NCBI GenBank assembly: GCA_003008705.1
Contig: PDUO01000017.1
Span: 881,032 to 945,031, forward strand
DNA from: Pezicula radicicola
Lineage: Eukaryota > Ascomycota > Leotiomycetes > Helotiales > Dermateaceae
Reading direction: 5' to 3'
DNA length: 64,000 nt
Shown: positions 11,337-23,653 of the stretch, in pieces
How the letters are laid out: each line of letters begins with the position of its first letter
Numbering within the stretch: the stretch's first letter is position 1
The notes under the pieces: generated by a model
What the model was told of the DNA's origin: nothing
Databases searched by the model: none
The model's input: only the letters and a program-made list of their open reading frames with translations
Program-made: the position numbers and the translations under genes

Positions 11337-11717
11337 CGGACAGATTTAGCGAGGTTATTCAGATGATTGTATCATTATAGTTGGGTGTTGTTTAGGTATG
11401 TTGTCAGATTAAGATCTTCTACAAGAACCAAGCCACTTACAGTACCAAGCGACATTTAACATAGTGCACGTGCGTATAATCGTCAGCTTCATAATTCAAA
11501 CTCCTCGTTCTCCTTGCCTCTAAGCCAAATGATTGAGCTCGCTTCTTTCAAATCTATAAAAATCTTAGACCAGTGCAAAATAACATCCAAAACATATCAG
11601 CCATCAATCCTAACACGCCATCACGCAATGCTTCGTTCTAGTGACACCTATATCTAGGTCAAAGCCATCTCCTCTGCGAGAGAAATCCCCTCTCGCTCTT
11701 CTATTTATTCATAGGCA
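11337..11717. other. Intergenic region downstream of FAD synthetase
   Basis: Nothing recognisable is seen. It lies between the Cys-rich fragment and the 3' end of the convergent FAD synthetase gene and probably holds both 3' UTRs. Confidence 0.4.
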
Positions 11718-12929
11718 TTAGAAGTCTCTTCCTAATCTCTCCTCCTTGTCAGCTTCCTCGCCCTGTAATTCATATGCAGGTCTAAACTCTCCCGCTGAAC
11801 CCCCCTTCAACGCCGGGTTGGGATGCGTATCCGTTGTCCCGCCTAGACTCGTGTAGCCACGATCATACAGCGGGCAGTATGGAATTTCTAGATGTCTTAT
11901 AAACTGCGATCAGGAGAAAAGATCAGCATCACTATCTCAAGTTTCGGAAATAGCATCCATCTTTACCGAGGGAAATGAAATTAAAGAACAGGGAAAGTAA
12001 GTAATCAGGACGAGAGAAATATTACTTACACTCCAAATCTCCCTATAATGCCAATCAATAACAGGATGCACCCTCATAAAAGACGGCCATCCACTATCTG
12101 TCTGATCAAAATGTGTCAAACTCCCGCCATGCGGATCCGTCCTCCTAGTGCCCACCAAAATAGCCCTAACATCACTTTTCTCCTCAAGATACCTTGCAAA
12201 TCCTTCTTTCATCGGTAACGCATATCCAGTTAAGTCCAACTTATAGTCCGTGATTGACGAGGCGACGAAAGTGGTTACTTCGGGGAAGGGATGGGGTGAG
12301 ATTATGTAGACGGATTGCAGACGGGAGGGGTGCGTTTTTATGGTTGGGTGTGAGGAGAGGGTGGCTAGGAGCAGGATCAGGAGGACGAGACAGTCTTTGC
12401 CGCCGTTATAGGAAAGGGATATTTGTTCAAGGCTCTTACTTATTAGCTTGATATAATTTTCTGCCTATTCACCTTTAAATTCTCCGAGGGGTTTCTGGGG
12501 AAAACGAGTTGAGAAGAGAAGATGCGGTACAAGAACATACCTATATCGATCTAGGCACTCAGCAATAACCTCCATCGCAACCCTCGTCTGATTTTGTACA
12601 TCCTTCAGTAACTGCGTCTGCGGCTCAATCTCCAAAAAGGCATTCACGCGCGCTGCGAGCTTTTGACATATCGGGAGGATAGTAGCATGTTCCGCTGCCA
12701 CACCTTGATTGGCATCGTTGACTCGGGCGGCGGCAGCGCTGGGAGTGGCGGAAATAGTCTCGGGGACTGAGGTTGAATTCGTGGAGAGTCCGGTATTGTT
12801 GCTGCTTTTGTGGCTGGCGGGGTTAAGAGGGGTATTGTGACTGCCATTGCTGTTCTTTAGGGGATCATGATTCGATTGTGGATTTGTTGGCCTTTGCAGA
12901 TTATCATCGGTAGACTGGAGATCCGGCAT
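11718..12929 (-). CDS. FAD1: FAD synthetase (FMN adenylyltransferase)
   Basis: The enzyme transfers AMP from ATP to FMN to make FAD. Three exons, 12929-12541, 12438-12030 and 11903-11718, encode 327 residues. Intron 1 (about 102 nt, GTATGT donor) is placed by frame at a TAATAAG acceptor; this boundary is the least certain. Intron 2 is 126 nt (GTAAGT...CGCAG). After a Ser/Asn-rich N-terminal region, exon 2 carries the PP-loop motif LSYNGGKDCLVLLILL typical of the PAPS-reductase-like fold. Next come VGTRRTDPHGGSLTHF, the eukaryotic FAD synthetase signature, and FMRVHPVIDWHYREIW. The last exon has YCPLYDRGYTSLGGTTDTHP, the substrate-binding end of the family. The N-terminal extension of about 85 residues is low-complexity. 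The function is essential housekeeping, with no functional link to the neighbours. Confidence 0.9.
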
Positions 12930-14242
12930 CGCGTTTACTGTGTTGTCGTAGGGCCATATAGGTGTCCTTTGCGGTCTACAGGGAGATGTACTCGAGGATA
13001 TTGCGATGGTTGTCTATGAAGTGGGGTGTGTCACTATGACGGAAATGCTGTTGCTGACTGCGCCGGTGAGACGCCGAGGATGCGACCCGTAGCCGAGATG
13101 CGAATAGGGGTTGAAAAGGGGCGGTCTCGTTAGCGAGTGACTTTTTGAGAACTGCTCTGTACCGTGCAATGGAACCAGTGGCACTCTCTGATAAATAAAG
13201 AGTGCTCAGTGTAAAATTATTTAAAGAAAAAGGTCAAAATGGTCGATCATGCGATTTAAATTATGAAATACACCAGATCCCCAGAGATAGTTTACATAAA
13301 TGCTTGTTCAACCCTAAGTGTTTCCTAGTCTTACAAAGTGTTCTATATAACTAAACCTTACTACTAAAACAAGAATCTACGCTCCTCATATTAACAATGT
13401 CGAGATTAGTAGATATCTCCTTTTGGTTATCTCCTACATGGTATAGGACCACCCTGCTTTGTACAAGGATAAAATATCCTTCCAAAGTTTGTAAATAGAG
13501 GCTGGAGAAGCATAACATAAGCTGCTGCTTAGTACGTTAATACTATTCGTCTTCTTTTAAATGAAGTAGTGGATTTTTCTCTTGAAGACGGGCTGAATCC
13601 ACGTACAATAATGCAAGTGACTGATCAACTTGTCAATCACCTAGAGAATGGGATGATTTCAGAAGATCTTTGGTGGAATCGGGCACCGCCATGTGACCCC
13701 ATGTACCAGATCTGACTAAATAATCCACTTGGGTAAGTAACTCGATTCCGCCCTACTAAATCTAACCAGCTCAAACTTAAATCCAACGTGACTTGCCGGG
13801 CTCCTCGACCCAAAAACCTAGGTAGACATGTGCTGATTATACCAAGATACCAACCTTCAAGTTCTGATGAATAGAGAGGGGTTACTTGCTTGACTTGTCT
13901 TCATTCTTTCATTAGACCTAGCAGCTAGCTCTCCACTATCTACAGTCATTCCCCTCTAGCAGTACTCGTTCTTTTTCTTTCTCTCTCTCTCTCTGTACAG
14001 AATATCAAAAGCACCTTCCCAATGCAATGCAGTGCAATCCGGGTCCGTAGACGCCCCGGAACCTGACCAGACCGACCAGGGCTTTTTTTTAGCCGCCGGA
14101 TACCCAATCCAATGCAACCCAATACCAAAATGCAGCATGGGATCCAAAACGCCAATTCTCCAATGCGAAAATCCAAATAGAAGAGTACCGTATGTACGGG
14201 TATCAAGGTCGTAAACACACCCTTTCCTGCTATCCCTTTCCA
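12930..14242. other. Intergenic region
   Basis: No gene is seen. It contains the FAD synthetase 5' flank, an AT-rich middle (about 13,200-13,800) and a short TC microsatellite at about 13970-13993. Overlapping short frames on both strands near 13,946-14,243 are not supported by any family match. Confidence 0.4.
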
Positions 14243-16294
14243 TTATTTCGTGTCCGTATGTTCATGTCCATTGCCCTCGGTTTCAACCACTCGTTTCCCT
14301 TTATCTGTACTTGTTGTAGCCTCTCCTTCTGGAATCGTGACGAAGTCCATCGGGTTGCGAATCTCAACAATCGGACTCATCGCAGAAGCGTCTTGCCCAC
14401 TATCACTCTTTCCTTCCCACCAACTTCTCTCCCTCTTCGTCCCACCTAATTCTGAAGTGCCAAGATAATCCGTCCGCCTTTGAGCCAGTTCCTCGTCTCT
14501 CCTCTTGTATGCCTGTCTCGCCTCCCTTGCCATCTCCTGCCTGGTCTTTCCAGGTCCTGTTGTTGTCACATACTTCCGCCTAGCCCTGATCTCTTTCCAC
14601 CCTGACCAAAATCTTAGACTACCCCAAAAGTTCTGATCACTTTCGTTGCCCGGAATATGCCGCCACGGTTTCTCACGGGTCGAGAAGAGCCAGCAGTCAA
14701 CTGCTGCTTGACAGGCTACGAATACCGTCGTCAGGCAATTTAGTGGAAAAGGGGGGTTCGTTACATATCGATCGCTGTATTGAAGGACGTGGGAGACGAA
14801 CGGAAGGGCCCACATTGCCATGTATACTAATGGATATATAAAGAGGAATCGAAGTTGGCGGCGGATTTTCTCCCGAGTTCTCACCATCTCCGAAACTGCC
14901 ATATTTTGACCTTTTGAGTTCACAAGTTCCAACTGTGACATAGGAGATGTCGATTGTGTTGAGTCTGGCTTGTGGCGAAACATCGACAGTATATTTATCA
15001 TCCCTTGTTTTGTGCTGGAGCTTCGAGACGAATGATTGGGAGTATTTGCTGTCCATGAATTTTCCCGTGTTCTTTGGTTTGATTCGTCTTGAGAGACCTG
15101 ACGTGGTGGCTGCCTAGAAGGCTCGAACGAGATCGCAGAAGGTTGAAACACCGGGCTTGGGACGGGAAGGTCAGCCCCAGAGTCTGCCACCAGAGTCGAG
15201 GATTCAGAAGGTGGAGTTGGTGGTGGGGTTGATGGTTGAACAGAGTCGCCTTTTGCTATGAAGCTACCCCATATGAATTTGTGAGCCTCAGAATGAGGAC
15301 TCAAAATAGACTGCCTTCTTCCTAGGCTTTCTTCAGGTGGTGGCTCAGCATACGAAAACTGTCCAGAATCAGGTATCAATCCGTGGTAAGTTAGGTTTGG
15401 AGTTGGCGGAAGGCTGTGTCGCTTCGCAGCATGTGGAGGCTTTGTAAGCGAATCCTTTTTAGTTGCAGATGCGCTGTCGTCCTTCCCCTGTTTGCTGAAG
15501 CCGTGAAACTTGTAACGAACGTAGTAGTATATGGATGCGTATATAGCGACAATGACGATGAAAATAATGTATCGAGGTATCCAACCTAAGGCGAGTCGAA
15601 ACCAAAAAGGGCGGACAGGAAGATAACAGTAAGTGCCGTCGGAAACGTAGCCACCATTTCCATTGACAAAGGCCAGCGAAGCCATGGTGACTGGGAAGAT
15701 AGCCCAAAGAGTGTAAGCTATATACCGATATTTATACAAACCCCCCTCAGCTGCCGAAGTTCTTGGCTTAAATATATAGAGAGCAGTATGAATTGCGATC
15801 ATGAGAATAGCGAAATCTGCAATGTGTTATTATTTAACTCGAAATTATCGAAAATCTGACCTCCTACCTGATGCTTCAATTCCAAGTGACAAGAAGAAAC
15901 CCTGTACTTGGCAAAATTTCGAGTCGTTTTCGACAGGCCCGTATGCGAAGGTAACGATGGGGTAAAGCATAAACCAGAGAGCCTTGAACATATCGCTCTG
16001 AATGAGTAACATGATGAGGCTAGCAAAATATTAGTAGACTCTCGGGGAAAGCATGACGAGTTAATCTCCTTACTCATGCCTGAAGCTCCTTCTCATTTTT
16101 ATGAACCAGTAAAATGCTAGGATGGCAGATGCAACACTGAACGTGGAGAAAACCAGAGCCAGGCATTGCAATGTCAGTCCTTGAGAAGCTGTAACCACTT
16201 GCGATGTGCCAGACGGTGTGTTTCCCAAGCTTCGCTGAACTACCAACTGTTGAACTACATGAGCCATGCCATCCCCCATCGAAAGAGGCGCCAT
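14243..16294 (-). CDS. Git3-type G-protein-coupled receptor (cAMP-receptor-like/nutrient-sensing)
   Basis: Three exons, 16294-16074, 16019-15868 and 15816-14243, encode 648 residues. Introns of 54 nt (GTAAGG...TAG) and 51 nt (GTAGGA...TTGCAG) restore one frame through the membrane core. Visible membrane segments include LQCLALVFSTFSVASAILAF, MLLIQSDMFKALWFMLYPIV, FFLSLGIEASDFAILMIAIH, YIAYTLWAIFPVTMASLAFV and PRYIIFIVIVAIYASIYYYV. A long Ser/Pro-rich third intracellular loop of about 200 residues follows. Then RRQLRFLFIYPLVYMAMWAL and CLTTVFVACQAAVDCWLFST form TM6 and TM7 with the Git3 C-terminal domain. Fungal Git3/Gpr1-class receptors sense glucose or related cues and signal through Galpha to adenylate cyclase; the ligand here is unknown. 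Long TM5-TM6 loops and tails are usual in this class. Confidence 0.87.
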
Positions 16295-18356
16295 CGCGAA
16301 CGCCCACGAGGAATACCAGAATTCTATGCGCGGTTCGAGAATCGAGTTTATGGAATAGGTTCGTTCGTCTTCCTTAACGCCAACATCTTAGACGCCGCAG
16401 AAGGGGTTTTCGAAATCTGCTGCTGTAGAGCTTGGTGGTTTCCTTCAAAAGTCCCTAATGCTTCACCTCAATCCCAGGCGCATGTATGCAAACGATTGAT
16501 GTCCTCCCAGCACTCGTCGAGTCTCGATACAATCTCCCTCCCCTCGGAATTGTCCTCGTGAGTTGGCAGTCGTATGTGATTTCGCCCGGCGGTGTAGTGA
16601 CGTGGGTTACGTATAGGTACCAAGGCTGTACGGATGTGGACGTGGGGTAAAAGGTGGGAGGCGATTGCGGGCTCCGCGATGTCGTCGTTCCGGCAATAAC
16701 AATATTTGCGTAGAAGACAAAAGGGCAAAATATTTAGGGAGATGTTTGGATGGGCGTCTAGAAAATAGAGAGGGTCGTATGTTACTGTACGGAAAAGAGA
16801 GGAGGCTGTTGGGAGGTCCCATCGTGTGCCAAGTAGTGTGGATTCGTAAAAAGATTTGACAAAAGTCAGGCTCAGGCTCGTCGGCAAAGATCAGGAATTC
16901 GCTCAAAGTGGTGTCACCCCCCCAGTCGATCATCACAGCTTGCCGCTCCGATGCTGCATCGCTCACTCACATCCTGCATTGCCCCATGGCATATGTCCAT
17001 TCCCCGAAAATCAGCTGAAGACGCGATGGGCTTGTGTCTAGCTTGAGCCATCAGCCACGCCTGGAGCCCTCGTTAGTCGTACGGTACCCAGATCATGTCG
17101 TAATTATCTCGCGGGAGATGCGATACAATATGCAGCAATAAAGTTCAGAGATGATGCAGCGTGAACTTTGCTTTTGTTTTTTTGGGTTTTTCCAAGCTGT
17201 CAACAATGAGGAATCACGAAACTCCGCACCAGGGATCCTAGAACTCATGACGAAGAATGTGTCAATCCTACTCCAGACCTTGTTGTGCCTGGACCAAAGA
17301 ACGGGTCTGTATGGCGTCGCTACTGGGCGCCAAGTCGCCTTTCAACTATATTTGGTGGGGGGAAGCGGTGCACGGAACGCTGGAGGATCCCCATTCTCGA
17401 TCCGTACAGGAAGCTTTTTACCACAACCTCGGGAAAAGGGTACGTGTGCTGGGAAGTCAAAACAGATAATAATAAAAGCAACGACCATGCTTTCCGCGGC
17501 AAAGTATGTACTGCTTTTCTCATATTTTGCTTCTTATCCTTCAATCTCCTTCTTGCCTTTTTCAACGTGAAATGTCTGAGAACAACGCATGAAGAAGGAA
17601 GGACGCATTTTGCAGTTTTTGCACATGTGCAGGTTCACCGACACTTCACCAACGGGTCTACGGCACTTTACAAGCCAATAATGCCCTCGGCATACACACA
17701 GACTTGTGGAATGCATGACCAACGCAACGACAGCTCTCAATAAACATGTAGCCATCACAAGACTCCAAATGTTTGCGAAGGGAGGGGATTGGATCCTTTC
17801 CGCCTCTACAAGCGCCGCACCCCGTTGGACCTTTACCTCCAACCACCAACTTCCTTTTGTCCTTACACTACGAAGGTACATTGCAATACTTCCCCTCATA
17901 GGTTGATAAATGCTTTGTTGGATATTACTCAAGTTGACGTTGACTGAGATATACACCCTTCCGGAGGACAATGCCCAAAGCGCTTGATATGGTCACCTCC
18001 AGCTCAACCAATTATGGCATTCCAAGTCGCGAAGTAGGGGAGTTCCGAAGAATCCATTTCACACACAATATTTACAAAAATCAAAATGAATCAAGAATAT
18101 TCTAAGTCTGAATGTCTCTTTAGCTTTACACAAAGTCTGAGGCCGTTTGAAAACACTATAAACAAATGAAAAAATGTACACGTTCTCTCAAAGCACGTAG
18201 TCTCGAATTGCATGTCACTCTAGCATGGCCAAGGAGCGAAAATGCTTAATGTTTACAATATAAGACAATATTGTGGTGTTAAGGCCACTAGATTTAGCTA
18301 CACTATCGCGCTATTTTTAGCTACTACAACACTGAGTCCTAACTCCCCTTATCAGC
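16295..18356. other. Long intergenic region
   Basis: About 2 kb without a supported gene. Several overlapping open frames exist on both strands (for example near 17,151-17,970), but none shows a domain, signal peptide or believable intron structure. The left end should hold the GPCR promoter and 5' UTR; the right end is the 3' flank of the HNH gene. Confidence 0.45.
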
Positions 18357-19682
18357 CTAGCCCTGTATAGTAATCTCTTGTTCTCTATCTCCATCTACCT
18401 CTGACTCTTGCTTAGAGCCTATAGTAGGTGGGCTATTCTTTCGCAGAAATTGTGGAGAGTTTGGTAGACTATTATTGTCAGATATCAGGGACGTATCGTT
18501 TAGTTCACCAAGTCCTAGATTCTCCTCCTCTGAGTCTTCGTCAAGCCAAGTATCTTCGTCTAGACCAGCAGCACCAACCATGCCTACAACCCGTTGTAGA
18601 AACCACTGCATCTCAAGCAGTTGGAAACTTGGTAAAGGTTTTTCGATTGCATCGTCTGTTGTAAGATCAAAAAAGTCTCCGGATTTTATAGCATTTCGAG
18701 TCCGATTGTTGTATAAAACACTTTCAGCCCCGGCAACAGTTGCATCGAAGGCTCCCTTGTTGTGATCTAGGTTTTCGGTCGAATTTGGTGTTGTAAGAAG
18801 ACTCATTTCTGCTTTTATGTCGTTCTGCTTCTGCTGCCAGAAGAACTGGACTTTTAGAGTCGTACTATCGTAAGAAATTGGTTTTAGGGCAAAAGCCCCT
18901 CGGTTCCAGAGACTGTGTGCATCTCTAGACAAAGAGATAAGATTGTATACACGCTTAGCCCCTACCTCCTGCACCCCGTTTGGAAAGATTTCTGATTCCC
19001 AAGCAAAGACCTTCTCCTTTGGCCAAAATATCTTCAACTGGTCCCAAAAGTTATGGCGTACGCCAAATATGTCTTCTTCTTTGTTAGCTAGCGCAAAAAA
19101 TGGATAAATGTGAGCCACCTCAAATCCTCCTTGGTGAGTAATCACACAGTAGAGATCTCGTTCTCTAGCCTATAATATGTTAATGACTAGTTCAAACAGT
19201 AGTATTTTGTATAGTTTAAGATTAATTTACCAATAGCTTAGCCCTGTCACTGCGGCCTAGGATGGTTTTCTGTTTCTTAGCGGGCGGAGCATTGATAGGA
19301 GATGAGCCAGCAGGCGATGAGCTAGCAGGCGATGTGCCTAAAGACATTGGGCTTCCATTGATTGGCGTAATATTCTGTGATGGTTTTGGCGTCCGTGACA
19401 ATCCTTTGGTGCTCTGAGTCCCTATAAAATATAAGCAACAATGTAAAAAAAGGTAATACAAAATAATTTTTACTTACAGTATCTAATCATTTGGATGGTA
19501 TTAGTAGCTACTATTCGGGTTATAGCTGGATTAATCCGAGTAGTGGTCACTAAATCTTCTAGTGCCTTAATCTCACAGACCTGGCAGGCCGCCCAAAAGT
19601 AAGGAGGTACATTGCCTAATACATCTTGCAATGTCTGAAGTAGAGCTTTCCGTTCTGCAGTAGGGAGATTGAAGTCTTCCAT
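18357..19682 (-). CDS. Fungal HNH-nuclease-domain protein
   Basis: Three exons, 19682-19478, 19421-19231 and 19169-18357, encode 402 residues. The introns (56 and 61 nt; GTAAGT...ATAG and GTAAAT...TATAG) are AT-rich but well formed. The N-terminal part is helical (MEDFNLPTAERKALLQTLQD), followed by a Ser/Pro-rich linker. Exon 3 begins an HNH_2-like module: RERDLYCVITHQGGFEVAHI with the AHIYPF motif, then KRVYNLISLSRDAHSLWNRG holding the N...H pair. The C-terminal tail is acidic. Proteins of this kind form a large, lineage-expanded fungal family of unknown physiological role, and the nuclease activity is assumed from the fold. Cys/His ligands for metal appear kept, so it may be active. The gene sits alone between AT-rich flanks, consistent with a mobile or fast-evolving family. 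Confidence 0.8.
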
Positions 19683-21389
19683 TATGTAGCATATGAGGTG
19701 TGGTGTTTTAAGAAGAGACGAGAGCGCAGTATGATTTTTGTTTTACAAAAGCTACTATCCTAGCCGATAGGTACCACCGTACTAAATTAGTAGCGCCGGT
19801 AGCGCCTATGATAATTATGCGTTAGCGGAACACTACAACTACCTTAGGATTACACTAAGAGATTTAAGATATTCAGTAGTATAGAAGCTAATTTTTTTTA
19901 TCTCTAAGTTGCAATTTGAAATTATAGAACAACTTTAGGAAACTAACTCAAGCTTATCTCTCCTAGTATTTATATATATAAATAGAGCTAGTTGTACTAA
20001 AGTATTTGCTAAACAAAATCATGATATGTACAATAAATCTTTTTAGAGGACGTTAATTTAAAAGATCACTTGTTAACCTTGCGCTCTCTTAAATTTAACA
20101 TTTTCTAAATTAGTAAGTAAGGCTTTTTGAATTATTAATCGTAGAAGACACCTAGCAAGAAGACATAGAGTCTATAAGGGCAACCGCAAACTACAGAACT
20201 CGTGGATATTGTGACTGTTGCCGAAGACAGTCAGCCGCATTCTAACTAGGTTTACAAGGTAACTTAGGTGAGGTAAGGTAAGGTAAGGTATCAGAAACAT
20301 GACAAGCGCTGTCCTCATTGCCAACACGAGAAATTCGGTAACGACGGAAATTAGTCTAGGATATAGCCAGTTATTAAATTATGCTATCTTCCGTGCTTTG
20401 AGTTTCTGTGACAGTCCTCCGTACAAACGAGACCTTTTCTTTAGTCAAGGAGTAAGAATTTTTTGTTTGTGTAGTAAGCGTCAATAGAAATCGGGCACTG
20501 GTCCATTTCCAACATGTAGCTCGCTTACAGTAAGCTTCTCCTGACGCACAAAAAGAGGTGATAGAAAAGCATAACAAATGGAAACCCGGCGTACTTGGGC
20601 CTCAACTCCAAGGTCGAGGCAACAAAAAAAGGCCAAAAAAATTGAAGTCCCTCAGGGGAGAGTCGAACCCTTTGAAATTTGTTAGTGCAAATTCCTGAGT
20701 GAAGACTTCATATCGGATAGTACATACCCCGACATTCGGATGATCTGAACAGTTACAGTCCGACGCCATAAACCAACTAGACGACCGAGGGTTGATTGTT
20801 GCTTTGACACAACAGGTCTTCTGTTTGCTTTGTTTGTTGGAGAAGAATTGCTTACTTCAATTATTATTTGACAGTGTGCCGAGAAGAAATGGAAATAAGG
20901 AAATAAAAGCTCCGCGTGCGGCCGCCTCTCCGTTCGGGACCGAATTCGGACTCGACGTGACATCGGTTAAAACGGCATTCAACCTCAACCACAAAACAAC
21001 ATCACCGACTATCTACGTCCCCTGTATGATACTGTACAACGAACGAATGATTACTCCGTTCTGTGCCGTCTGACCATCAAAACAAGGTAGGAATGGCGAT
21101 CAATTGGAACAATCTGCATGCGCCACACGGCCACGGTAATAATTCCATGATGAGAGTATGCAAGCGTAATGTATAAAAGGGAGTAGGAGATCTCTTTGAA
21201 CTAAGCCTCGGCGAGACGGAGGTTCATTTTTTTAATCTCCATTAGTTTGTTCGTATAGCAAGAGACATATAATCTCTTGCGCCTTCTGAATATTCTGTCT
21301 ACATATCTACCTTCAGAAGCATTCCCATTTACAAGCATAGGCACGCGACAACCCTAGGCATTACAAGCATAATTACTCCAACTCAGAGA
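19683..21389. other. AT-rich intergenic region
   Basis: No gene is supported. The stretch from about 19,740 to 20,160 is very AT-rich. A perfect tandem of AGGTA units lies at 20271-20290. A fragment resembling a tRNA T-arm on the minus strand near 20,650-20,680 lacks a matching acceptor and anticodon stem and is not called. The last few hundred bases are presumably the MFS gene promoter. Confidence 0.45.
20271..20290 (+). repeat. AGGTA tandem repeat
   Basis: Four perfect copies of the 5-nt unit AGGTA, directly read. No function inferred. Confidence 0.9.
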
Positions 21390-23232
21390 ATGGCCGACTC
21401 AGATCAGAGGCCAGCTCAGCCAAAGAGCGAAACGGGAGCTTCACGAGCAGCATCTCAGCGATCAGGCACATCGCGGCCCTCCTCTCCTAATCGATTGACG
21501 CGGCTCACTTCAGCCAACTTTCTTGACGATCACGGTTTCTACCGGCACCACACTGATCCCGACTTTCAAAATGCGGTGGATGACGGCGAGGAGAGCAACG
21601 ATGAGCCCACAGAGAAGGAGACTGAGGAATATCAGGGAGATGGACAAGGTGAAGGTGAAGAATTGCATACTATCATACCAGAGGTACGGATGGGAATACC
21701 AGATCATCATGACATAGAGGCTGGCGCTGCTTTGGAAAAGAAGAAAACCTCGAGAAGCGCGAGGAGTGCGAGGGATCCAAATCTCGTTCGCTGGGATGGT
21801 GTAGACGACCCTGAAAGCCCAAAGAACTGGACAACAAAAAGAAAATGGGCTGCCACGATCGTTGTGTCTTCCTTTACTTTCATTTCGCCTGTTTCCTCGT
21901 CTATGATTGCTCCAGCTCTTACTGCAATTGGCGCAGAGTTTAATGTACGTCCCATTCTCCACATCTGTACCTTAAGATCACAGCACTGAGTTTATCTAGA
22001 TTACTTCGGAGATAGAGCTATCTTTAACTCTCTCCATATTTGTTCTAGCTTATGCCATCGGACCACTCTTTTTAGGGCCTCTTTCGGAAATGTATGGTAG
22101 AGTAATTGTGCTGCAACTAAGCAACCTGCTCTATCTTTTCTTCAACCTGGGATGTGGCTTTGCCAAAACGAAAGGTCAACTCATTGCTTTTCGATTCCTT
22201 TCTGGTCTTGGAGGATCCGCGCCATTGGCACTAGGCGGAGGCGTCCTTAGTGATTTATTTACTGCAGAAGAGCGTGGGAAAGCAATTAGCATTTACAGTC
22301 TTGCACCATTACTTGGTCCAGCAGTTGGACCTATCGCTGGAGGTTTTATAGCTGAGAATACTACCTGGAAGTGGGTATTTTGGTCTACCACAATTGCAGA
22401 TGGTCTTATTCAATTATCTGGTCTCTACTTCCTCCAAGAGACTTACGCTCCAGTACTTCTCCACCGGAAAAAGCTTAAGATGATCAAGGAAACTGGTAAT
22501 GAGGCGCTTCATACAGAATTCGACCATCCAGAACGGACAGTTTGGAAAACCCTGCGCATCTCACTCACCCGTCCGTTCAGGTTGCTCGGTACACAAATTA
22601 TTATTCAGCTCCTGGCAGTATACATGGCGTTCTTATATGGTCTCATGTACTTGGTTCTCGCGACGTTTCCCACTCTCTGGGAAGGTGAGTACCATGAATC
22701 CATTGGTATTGGAGGACTTAATTATATCTCCTTGGGTGTTGGATTTTTCCTTGGAACCCAGATTGCCGCGCGTTGTCAAGACGCAATTTACCTTGCTCTG
22801 AAGGCGCGTAACAATGGAGTTGGCAAGCCCGAGTTCCGGGTTCCCCTCATGGTTCCTGGTGCAATTCTTGTTCCCGTGGGACTTTTCTGGTATGGTTGGT
22901 CGGCCCAAGCCCATACACACTGGATTCTACCGAACATTGGTGTTGCCATTTTTTCAGCAGGAACCATTATGGGATTTCAGTGCATCCAAACATATATCGT
23001 CGATTCTTACACCAGGTACGCTGCATCAGCAGTGGGAGCTGCAACAGTCCTGAGAAGTTTGGCGGGATTCGGCTTTCCTTTATTCGCACCGTACATGTAC
23101 AAGGCGCTAGACTATGGCTGGGGAAACAGCTTATTAGGATTCGTTGCTATTGGTCTAGGTTGGCCAGGGCCATTTTTGTTGTGGAGATATGGAGAGACAT
23201 TGAGGAAGAGAAGCACTTTTGCTGCCGGATAG
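21390..23232 (+). CDS. MFS transporter, DHA1 family (drug/polyamine-type antiporter)
   Basis: Two exons, 21390-21944 and 22000-23232, joined across a 55-nt intron (GTACGT...CTAG) give 595 residues. About 140 hydrophilic, acidic residues precede the family marker WDGVDDPESPKNWTTKRKW. Twelve membrane spans follow: ATIVVSSFTFISPVSSSMIA, LSLTLSIFVLAYAIGPLFLG, then the motif A-like PLSEMYGRVIV, the motif C region ISIYSLAPLLGPAVGPIAGG, and WKWVFWSTTIADGLIQLSG. The second half runs from TQIIIQLLAVYMAFLYGLMY to SLLGFVAIGLGWPGPFLLWR. This architecture is that of fungal DHA1 exporters (Flr1/Tpo-like), proton antiporters in the plasma membrane for drugs, polyamines or secondary metabolites. The substrate cannot be read from sequence. 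Unlike the MFS relics at 5.2 and 39.8 kb, this copy is intact. Confidence 0.88.
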
Positions 23233-23629
23233 AGAGCTAAGTGCATTTTTGGGTGGTTTAATAGATTTCTTCTTCGAGCATTGCATTGCATTGAAGGCGT
23301 CTGGGTTATAAAACAGTCAAGTGAGCTATGGTACTTCTTGAGTTTTTCATAGATGCTAGCGAGCGAGGCATTAAATCAAAATTTGTTTTCTCAACTTGGC
23401 AACCAGCTGGCGACCAGCTGGCGACCAACCCATTCGAGTCCCAGCTTTAGTCTGACTAGGCAGTATTCCGATGCGAATCCTTATCTTGGGAGAGTTTGGG
23501 GGGTTTTGAAGCCAAGAAAAAAAGCAATTATGAGTGAGCCCCGTGATAAGAAACCATCAAAAGATTCAAGGGTGGTATTATATCAAGAACCATATTTTAG
23601 GCACCAAAACTCTAATATTTGCCACAGGG

Positions 23630-23653
23630 CTAATCGTTGGTACCAACGATTAG
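23630..23653. repeat. Perfect 24-bp palindrome
   Basis: The sequence reads CTAATCGTTGGT followed at once by its exact reverse complement, with no spacer. It lies about 400 bp downstream of the MFS stop and 820 bp upstream of the regulator start. It could be a dimeric protein-binding site, a hairpin, or the fused ends of a lost element. Confidence 0.85.

Noticed and set aside
16607..17970. Several 100-150-codon frames on both strands
   Set aside because: They overlap one another and show no domain, codon consistency or intron signals.
20640..20720. tRNA-like T-arm on the minus strand (GGGTTCGACTCTCCC)
   Set aside because: It fits the GTTCRANTC loop consensus, but the T-stem has two mismatches and no matching 5' acceptor strand, D-arm or anticodon arm could be folded upstream.
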